This document shows positions 1 to 5,289 of a stretch of DNA of 5,289 bases, piece by piece. The position numbers and the translations under genes were made by a program. Positions within the stretch are counted from its first letter, which is position 1. The number at the start of each line of letters is the position of its first letter. Source of the stretch: Rhodospirillales bacterium (GTDB lineage Bacteria > Pseudomonadota > Alphaproteobacteria > UBA828). Below the pieces are notes generated by a model. The model had not been told where the DNA came from, searched no databases, and saw nothing but the letters and a program-made list of their open reading frames with translations. Location of the stretch: contig JAPOPO010000542.1 in assembly GCA_026712885.1 (NCBI GenBank), positions 1-5,289 of the forward strand. The letters are read 5' to 3'.

Positions 1-1
1 C

Positions 2-883
2 GCCGACGGCCGGGCGGTGGTCTATCTCGGCGACGACGAGCGGGGCGAGTTCCTCTATCGCTTCGTCAGCGACGGCGCCTACACGGAAGGCGGCAACAAC
101 GCCGATCTGCTGGGGAGTGGCACGCTCTCCGTCGCCAGGTTCGCGGACGACGGCACCGGCGCGTGGCTCGCGCTCACGCCCGAGACCGCGGGCATGGCAT
201 CGCAGGCCGAAGTCTGCATCCACACGCGGCAGGCCGCGTCGGCGGTGGGCGCCACGACCATGGACCGGCCCGAATGGGTGGCGGCCAACCCACACAAGGC
301 CGAGGCCTATTGTTGTCTCACCAACAACAAGAACCGCGGCGTCAAGCCCAACGCGGGCGGCGACCCGACGCCCGTCGGCGGCCCCAACCCGCGGGAAAAG
401 AACAATTACGGGCAGATCGTGCGCTGGGTGCCCGATGGCGGCGATCACGCGGCCGACACCTTCGCCTGGGACATCTATGTCATCGCCGGCAACCCGACGG
501 TCCATACGGACGCGTACGCCGGCTCCGCCAACGTGAACGCGGACAACATGTTCAACTCGCCGGACGGTCTCGCCTTTGACAGCCAGGGCCGCCTCTGGAT
601 CCAGACCGACGGCAAGTATTCCAACGAGGGTGACTTCGCGGGCCAGGGCAACAACATGATGCTGCTGGGCGATTCCGCGACCGGCGAGATTCGCCGCTTC
701 CTTGTGGGCCCGAGGGAGTGCGAGGTGACCGGCATCACCTGGAGCGCCGACCTCAAGACCATGTTCGTCGGCATCCAGCACCCCGGCGAGAAGGGCGACA
801 GCCACTTTCCCGAGGGCGGCGACGCCGCGCCGCGCTCATCCGTGGTGGCGATCACCCGCGACGACGGCGGCCTGATCGGCTGA
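2..883 (+). CDS. phoX: PhoX-family (DUF839) alkaline phosphatase, C-terminal part
   Basis: This is the last 293 residues of a protein whose start lies left of the window; the frame is open from base 2 to the TGA at 881-883. PhoX enzymes are secreted, usually Tat-exported, calcium/iron-dependent phosphatases that release phosphate from organic esters in the periplasm or outside the cell. Family-type segments, numbered from the first visible residue, are GDDERGEFLYRFVS (10-23), LTNN followed by N-R-G (106-112), NNYGQIVRW, NSPDGLAFDSQGRLWIQTDG (185-204) and CEVTG...FVGIQHPGE (240-263). The last two are the clearest marks of the DUF839 beta-propeller. Full-length members run to roughly 600-700 residues, so about half is visible and the Tat signal cannot be checked. 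No link to the downstream glycine genes is apparent, and a hairpin follows the stop. Some DUF839 proteins are uncharacterised, so phosphatase activity is inferred from the family. Confidence 0.85.
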   Translation, partial: ADGRAVVYLGDDERGEFLYRFVSDGAYTEGGNNADLLGSGTLSVARFADDGTGAWLALTPETAGMASQAEVCIHTRQAASAVGATTMDRPEWVAANPHKAEAYCCLTNNKNRGVKPNAGGDPTPVGGPNPREKNNYGQIVRWVPDGGDHAADTFAWDIYVIAGNPTVHTDAYAGSANVNADNMFNSPDGLAFDSQGRLWIQTDGKYSNEGDFAGQGNNMMLLGDSATGEIRRFLVGPRECEVTGITWSADLKTMFVGIQHPGEKGDSHFPEGGDAAPRSSVVAITRDDGGLIG

Positions 884-902
884 CCGGTCGCTCTGCTGCT
901 TC

Positions 903-928
903 GGGGCCGCCTCTCGGGGGGCGGCCCC
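903..928 (+). terminator. GC-rich hairpin after phoX, probable terminator
   Basis: Twenty bases after the phoX stop, GGGGCCGCC (903-911) pairs perfectly with GGCGGCCCC (920-928), giving a 9-bp all-GC stem with an 8-base loop. No T-run follows, so it is not a textbook intrinsic terminator. In high-GC bacteria such U-poor hairpins are common at gene ends and may act with Rho or protect the 3' end. Confidence 0.55.
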
Positions 929-1165
929 GTCCGACGGCCCCCGTCTCCCCGCCCGAATTTCCCGGTACGATCTCGATAGCCGCGCCTGGAGACTGCCTTG
1001 ACGCATAACAACAGATTATGAATATAAGAAGAATACGGTATTAGAACATATGGACGCCTCTGCATAAATCTCTCCTGTAACGGCATATCGCTGACTGACG
1101 GTCAATCACCTCCCTCAGCCGGCGGCCGGTACCGAAGAGCAACCGTATGTGAGTAGGAGGCGACG
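929..1165. other. Intergenic spacer with AT-rich island
   Basis: No convincing gene lies between the phoX hairpin and the small ORF at 1166. About 1003-1090 is only around 38% G+C by hand count, in sharp contrast to the flanks. It carries a promoter-like pair listed separately. Downstream are an interrupted palindrome TGAC-G-GTCA (1096-1104), preceded by a further TGAC (1092-1095), and the 8-base palindrome CGGTACCG (1127-1134); either could be an operator half-site, but neither matches a regulator motif I can name. Two tiny ATG frames (1018-1044 and 1050-1067) lack a ribosome binding site and are not called. Confidence 0.5.
998..1028 (+). promoter_or_regulatory. Possible sigma-70-type promoter for the small peptide gene
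   Basis: TTGACG (998-1003) matches five of six -35 consensus positions, and TATAAG (1023-1028) matches five of six -10 positions. The 19-base spacing is longer than the ideal 17. The -10 lies in the AT-rich island. A start near 1035 would give a leader of about 130 bases before the ORF at 1166. The match is by eye only, and the assignment is tentative. Confidence 0.35.
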
Positions 1166-1357
1166 ATGAGAACTCAAGAGAACGCTGCAAACCGCAAGAC
1201 CGAACAACGCATGGGTGGCGGGAACAAGAATATCTGGCTGCGCCGTGGGGCCTTCGTTGCCTTGATCGCCGCAGTCGCCATCGTCACCACCACCGTCGTG
1301 ACGATTGGCGGATCGGTGCCCGCCAATGCCTGCTTCCTGGGAATTCCCTGCTGGTAA
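1166..1357 (+). CDS. Small membrane or exported peptide with Cys-containing tail
   Basis: A 63-residue ORF starts at ATG 1166 with a strong ribosome site, AGGAGG (1155-1160), five bases upstream; this supports real translation. I do not recognise the family. Residues 1-27 are polar and basic, including K21, R26 and R27. Residues 28-48 form one hydrophobic Ala/Val/Ile/Thr segment. V-P-A-N-A (51-55) follows, then the tail CFLGIPCW (56-63). Positive charge before the hydrophobic stretch predicts N-in, C-out topology. A-N-A fits a type I signal peptidase site, whose cleavage would release an octapeptide with Cys56 and Cys62 able to form a disulfide ring. It does not fit a normal lipobox despite Cys at +1. 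Alternatively it stays as a single-span membrane peptide. Codons end in G/C in about 46 of 63 positions, lower than its neighbours. It sits alone between two hairpins, so it is probably its own transcription unit. Confidence 0.65.
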   Translation: MRTQENAANRKTEQRMGGGNKNIWLRRGAFVALIAAVAIVTTTVVTIGGSVPANACFLGIPCW

Positions 1358-1390
1358 GAGGCTGGGTTGCTTGATGCAGCCGATACGGCC

Positions 1391-1431
1391 GGCCCCGTGG
1401 CCAGGTGGTGAGCCCGCATGGCCACGGGGCC
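1391..1431 (+). terminator. Perfect 13-bp hairpin after the small peptide gene
   Basis: GGCCCCGTGGCCA (1391-1403) is exactly complementary to TGGCCACGGGGCC (1419-1431), with a 15-base loop. It lies 33 bases after the stop of the small ORF and just before the riboswitch promoter, the right place for a transcription terminator that insulates the two units. There is no T-tract after it, so intrinsic termination is not assured. The loop holds GGTGAGCCC (1407-1415), repeated exactly at 1493-1501. Confidence 0.55.
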
Positions 1432-1445
1432 CTGACCGCTCACAG

Positions 1446-1473
1446 TTGACCGGTGCGGCTCAGTCAGTAGTAT
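1446..1473 (+). promoter_or_regulatory. Candidate promoter of the gcv operon
   Basis: TTGACC (1446-1451) matches five of six -35 positions. TAGTAT (1468-1473), 16 bases on, matches four of six -10 positions, including the important T1, A2 and final T. A start near 1480 would place the 5' end about 20 bases before the first aptamer, the expected layout for a riboswitch-led operon. It lies directly after the upstream hairpin. Assigned by eye. Confidence 0.45.
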
Positions 1474-1502
1474 TGCCTCACCCGGTTTTGCAGGTGAGCC
1501 CC

Positions 1503-1698
1503 GTGGGAGAGTTCGCGCGGCCCGGACCGCGCGGCGCCGAAGGAGCAAGCGTCCCGGAAACTCTCAGGCATCAGGGACCGCGGGGGGATGCGACTCTGGA
1601 AAGCAGGCGGTGCGCACCGCGCCGCCTCACCGACGGGGTAAGCCCGCGGACGGCCATCGGCCGCGCGGTTAATCTCTCAGGTTCCGAGACAGAGGGGG
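1503..1698 (+). ncRNA. Tandem (two-aptamer) glycine riboswitch
   Basis: This cis-acting RNA binds glycine and controls the glycine cleavage genes behind it. Aptamer 1 (about 1503-1599) shows GGGAGAG (1505-1511), CGCCGAAGGAGCAAG (1535-1549), AACTCTCAGGCA (1559-1570) and GACTCTGGA (1592-1600). Its stems include GAGAGTT/AACTCTC (1507-1513/1559-1565), CGCGCGG/CCGCGCG (1514-1520/1527-1533) and GCATC/GATGC (1568-1572/1587-1591). Aptamer 2 shows CACCGACGGGGTAAG (1628-1642), ATCTCTCAGG (1672-1681) and GACAGAGGGG (1688-1697). Its closing stem is CTCTG/CAGAG (1594-1598/1690-1694), and its arm CCGCG...CGGCC/GGCCG...CGCGG spans 1644-1668. The short linker between aptamers and the leader GGTGAG (1493-1498) are placed as in tandem switches that form a P0 kink-turn. 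GcvT-associated glycine riboswitches usually turn expression on. The boundaries are approximate. Confidence 0.93.
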
Positions 1699-1704
1699 CA
1701 CCGG

Positions 1705-1724
1705 ACGATCCCGCACGGGATCGT
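1705..1724 (+). promoter_or_regulatory. Hairpin in the riboswitch expression platform
   Basis: ACGATCCC (1705-1712) pairs with GGGATCGT (1717-1724) around a four-base GCAC loop. It sits directly after aptamer 2 and ahead of the gcvT ribosome site. The following bases (TGACGGTCGCCTTTGTT) are only loosely T-rich, so a classical terminator is doubtful. It may instead fold inside the loop that brings the ribosome site against the aptamer core (see findings). Confidence 0.5.
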
Positions 1725-1743
1725 TGACGGTCGCCTTTGTTCG

Positions 1744-1753
1744 CCTGGGAGAT
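1744..1753 (+). promoter_or_regulatory. gcvT ribosome binding site, likely sequestered by the riboswitch
   Basis: GGGAG (1747-1751) lies five bases before ATG 1757 and decides that start over the in-frame TTG at 1724, which is buried in the hairpin at 1705-1724. The segment CCTGGGAGAT can pair with ATCTCTCAGG (1672-1681) over ten consecutive positions, nine Watson-Crick and one G-U. Pairing would hide the ribosome site when aptamer 2 is not folded around glycine. Confidence 0.6.
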
Positions 1754-1756
1754 GCC

Positions 1757-2875
1757 ATGAGTGACGCTGCCGGCACCGACGCCCTCGCCCGGACTCCGCT
1801 GTTTGTCGAGCACCGCGCCCTTGGCGCGACATTGGTGGGGTTCGCCGGCTATGCCATGCCGGTGCGCTACGGCCCCGGCATCATGGCGGAGCATACGCAC
1901 ACGCGCACCGCCGCCGGCCTCTTCGACGTCTCGCACATGGGGCAGGTGCGGCTTACCGGCGACGGTGCCGCCCAAGCGCTGGAACGCCTCGTGCCGGGCG
2001 ACATCGCGGGCCTCGCGCCCTGGGCCATGCGCTACACCCAGTTCACCAACGAAGACGGCGGCATTCTCGACGACCTGCTCGTCACCCGCAGCGACGACGG
2101 GTTGATTCTCGTGGTAAACGCAGCTTGTAAGGACTCCGACATCGCCCATCTCGAACGCCGGCTCGATGCCGGCGTTGACATGACGGTGCTCAGCGAGCGC
2201 GGCCTCATCGCGCTGCAGGGGCCGAAGGCGGCGGCGGTGCTGGAGCGCCATGCGCCGGGGTGCGCCGGGCTCGGCTTCATGACTGCCGGTTGGTTCACGG
2301 CGGACGGCGCGGACGCGCTGATCACGCGCTCGGGCTACACCGGCGAAGACGGCTTCGAGATCTCGCTGGCGGCGGACAAGACCGCGGCGTTCTGGCGGCG
2401 GCTCATGGCCGAGCCCGAGGTCGAGCCGGTGGGGCTCGGCGCCCGCGATTCGCTGCGCCTGGAGGCGGGGCTCTGCCTCTACGGCCACGACATCGACGAG
2501 ACCACCACGCCGGTCCAGGCCGGGCTTGCGTGGTCGATCGGCAAGCGCCGCCGGCAGGAGGGCGGCTTCCCTGGCGCCCCGCGCATTCAGCATGAGCTGG
2601 CGGAGGGCCCCCGGCGCCGGCGCGTCGGTGTCCTGCCCGACGGCCGGGCCCCGGCGCGCGAAGGCACGGCCGTGCTGGATGCCAAGGACAACGTGATCGG
2701 CGAGGTCACCAGCGGCGGCTTCGGGCCGACCGCAGGTGGGCCGGTCGCCATGGGCTACGTCGCGGCCGAGGCCGCCGAGGTCGGCAGACCGGTGTCGCTA
2801 CTGGTGCGGGGCAAGCCCCGGCCGGCGACCATCGTCAAGCTGCCGTTCGTCCCCCACAACTATCACCGAGGCTGA
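1757..2875 (+). CDS. gcvT: Aminomethyltransferase, glycine cleavage system T protein
   Basis: GcvT takes the aminomethyl group carried on lipoyl-GcvH, transfers its carbon to tetrahydrofolate as 5,10-methylene-THF and releases ammonia, in the cytoplasm. The 372-residue length is normal for the family. The folate-binding domain covers about residues 14-265, with FDVSHMG (56-62), NEDGGILDDL (98-107, containing the conserved acidic site at Asp105/106), SGYTGEDGFE (192-201) and GLGARDSLRLEAGLCLYG (226-243). IGKRRRQEGGFPG begins at 261. The C-terminal barrel domain carries GFGPTAGGPVAMGYV (321-335) and ends in PFVPHNYHRG, a typical GcvT end. ATG 1757 is chosen for its GGGAG site; an in-frame TTG at 1724 would add 11 residues but lies in the leader hairpin. 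It is the first gene after a glycine riboswitch, and gcvH starts 13 bases after its stop. No key motif appears missing. Confidence 0.97.
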   Translation: MSDAAGTDALARTPLFVEHRALGATLVGFAGYAMPVRYGPGIMAEHTHTRTAAGLFDVSHMGQVRLTGDGAAQALERLVPGDIAGLAPWAMRYTQFTNEDGGILDDLLVTRSDDGLILVVNAACKDSDIAHLERRLDAGVDMTVLSERGLIALQGPKAAAVLERHAPGCAGLGFMTAGWFTADGADALITRSGYTGEDGFEISLAADKTAAFWRRLMAEPEVEPVGLGARDSLRLEAGLCLYGHDIDETTTPVQAGLAWSIGKRRRQEGGFPGAPRIQHELAEGPRRRRVGVLPDGRAPAREGTAVLDAKDNVIGEVTSGGFGPTAGGPVAMGYVAAEAAEVGRPVSLLVRGKPRPATIVKLPFVPHNYHRG

Positions 2876-2888
2876 GCCGGAGGATTCC

Positions 2889-3272
2889 ATGAGCGGGCTC
2901 AAGTACAGCAAGGACCATGAATGGGTGCGGGTCGAGGGCGACATCGGCACCGTCGGCATCTCGGACTACGCGCAGGAACAGCTCGGCGACGTGGTCTACG
3001 TCGAGCTGCCCGAGGTGGGCAAAACGGTCGTCCAGAACGAGGAGGCCGCCGTGGTCGAATCGGTCAAGGCCGCGAGCGAGGTCTATGCCCCGGTCTCGGG
3101 CGAGGTGGTCGAGGTGAACCAGGCGCTGGAGGATGATCCCGCGCTGGTGAACGGCGAGCCGACCGGGGCGGGCTGGTTCCTCAAGCTCCGACTGAGCGCG
3201 CCCGGCGAGTTGGACGGGCTGATGGATGAGGCGGCCTACGCCGATTACGTCGGCGGCCTCGGCGACGACTAA
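2889..3272 (+). CDS. gcvH: Glycine cleavage system H protein (lipoyl carrier)
   Basis: GcvH is the small shuttle of the complex: its lipoyl-lysine arm receives the methylamine group from GcvP, presents it to GcvT and is re-oxidised by the L protein. The 127-residue length is standard. The N-terminus YSKDHEWVRVEGD (6-18) and GISDYAQEQLGDVVYVELPE (23-42) are classic. The lipoylation segment ESVKAASEVYAPVSG (57-71) places the modified lysine at K60. NGEPTGAGWFLKL and the C-terminal helix Y-A-D-Y complete the fold. The ATG at 2889 follows GGAGG (2879-2883) by five bases and lies 13 bases after the gcvT stop, so translation is probably coupled. An upstream in-frame extension reaching into gcvT is not credible because it would precede the conserved start and this ribosome site. 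Lipoylation enzymes are not encoded in the window. Confidence 0.98.
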   Translation: MSGLKYSKDHEWVRVEGDIGTVGISDYAQEQLGDVVYVELPEVGKTVVQNEEAAVVESVKAASEVYAPVSGEVVEVNQALEDDPALVNGEPTGAGWFLKLRLSAPGELDGLMDEAAYADYVGGLGDD

Positions 3273-3275
3273 CCG

Positions 3276-3335
3276 CGTCGCCTGTACGGGCGACGACCAG
3301 CGACTTGCGGGACGCGGCGCCCAAAAGCCGGCGCC
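3276..3335 (+). repeat. Hairpin pair in the gcvH-gcvP spacer
   Basis: The 88-base gap between gcvH and gcvP holds CGTCGCC/GGCGACG (3276-3282/3289-3295, 6-base loop) and GGCGCC/GGCGCC (3316-3321/3330-3335, 8-base loop). The strand GGCGACGAC at 3289-3297 is an exact copy of 3261-3269 at the end of gcvH, so 3276-3282 has two possible partners. No T-run follows. Possible roles are mRNA processing, 3' protection of gcvTH or partial termination; none can be chosen from sequence. Confidence 0.45.
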
Positions 3336-3360
3336 CGCCGACAGGGAAGGAACGACCGCG

Positions 3361-5289
<1,929 letters not shown>

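Noticed and set aside
1018..1067. Two tiny ATG frames (8 and 5 codons) in the AT-rich island
   Set aside because: No Shine-Dalgarno sequence precedes either, and neither has a codon run suggesting an attenuator leader peptide.
475..1086. Minus-strand open frame of 203 codons over the phoX end and spacer
   Set aside because: It is antisense to conserved DUF839 motifs, crosses the hairpin at 903-928 and shows no recognisable domain.
1338..1357. Lipoprotein lipobox at Cys56 of the small peptide
   Set aside because: The residues before the Cys are A-N-A, without the usual Leu-type residue at -3 or small residue at -2, so a type I signal peptidase site fits better.
1607..1620. 14-base perfect palindrome GCGGTGCGCACCGC as a protein operator
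   Set aside because: It falls in the expected hairpin arm of glycine aptamer 2, so RNA structure explains it.
1305..1727. Plus-strand open frame of 140 codons over the small ORF end and riboswitch
   Set aside because: It runs through the structured riboswitch RNA. The start at 1305 lies inside the peptide gene, and the composition is that of translated non-coding GC-rich DNA.
1724..1756. Upstream in-frame TTG start for gcvT
   Set aside because: The TTG overlaps the base of the hairpin 1705-1724 and lacks a suitable ribosome site, whereas ATG 1757 has GGGAG at the right distance and fits the family length.
1571..2593. Minus-strand open frame of 340 codons across the riboswitch and gcvT
   Set aside because: It overlaps the riboswitch and a clear gcvT. 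Low-complexity composition and no ribosome site indicate a shadow frame.

Overview
The window is GC-rich DNA (coding parts well above 65% G+C by eye) with strongly GC-ending codons. It reads as a chromosomal segment of a high-GC proteobacterium, most likely an alphaproteobacterium. The basis is the protein character (GcvT with the GKRRRQEGGFPG and GFGPTAGGPVAMGYV segments, single-chain GcvP) and the gcvT-gcvH-gcvP order behind a tandem glycine riboswitch. A genus cannot be named from the sequence alone.

Layout, all on the + strand. Positions 2-883 hold the C-terminal part of a PhoX-type (DUF839) phosphatase, closed by a GC-rich hairpin at 903-928. A spacer with a conspicuous AT-rich island (about 1003-1090) and a possible promoter follows. 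It leads into a small well-initiated gene (1166-1357) for a 63-residue peptide: basic N-terminus, one hydrophobic segment, an A-N-A signal-peptidase-like site and an eight-residue tail CFLGIPCW. A perfect 13-bp inverted repeat (1391-1431) separates this gene from the next unit.

The remainder is the glycine cleavage operon. A candidate promoter (1446-1473) precedes a two-aptamer glycine riboswitch (about 1503-1698), a short hairpin (1705-1724) and then gcvT (1757-2875), gcvH (2889-3272) and gcvP (3361 to beyond the right edge). The proteins act together. GcvP decarboxylates glycine and passes the aminomethyl group to the lipoyl arm of GcvH, and GcvT transfers its one-carbon unit to tetrahydrofolate, releasing ammonia. 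The L protein (dihydrolipoyl dehydrogenase) is not in the window.

Two observations stand out. The gcvT Shine-Dalgarno region (1744-1753) can form ten consecutive pairs with the conserved core strand of aptamer 2 (1672-1681), which suggests a glycine-ON translational switch. The 63-residue Cys-tailed peptide matches no family I recognise and may be exported or membrane-anchored.
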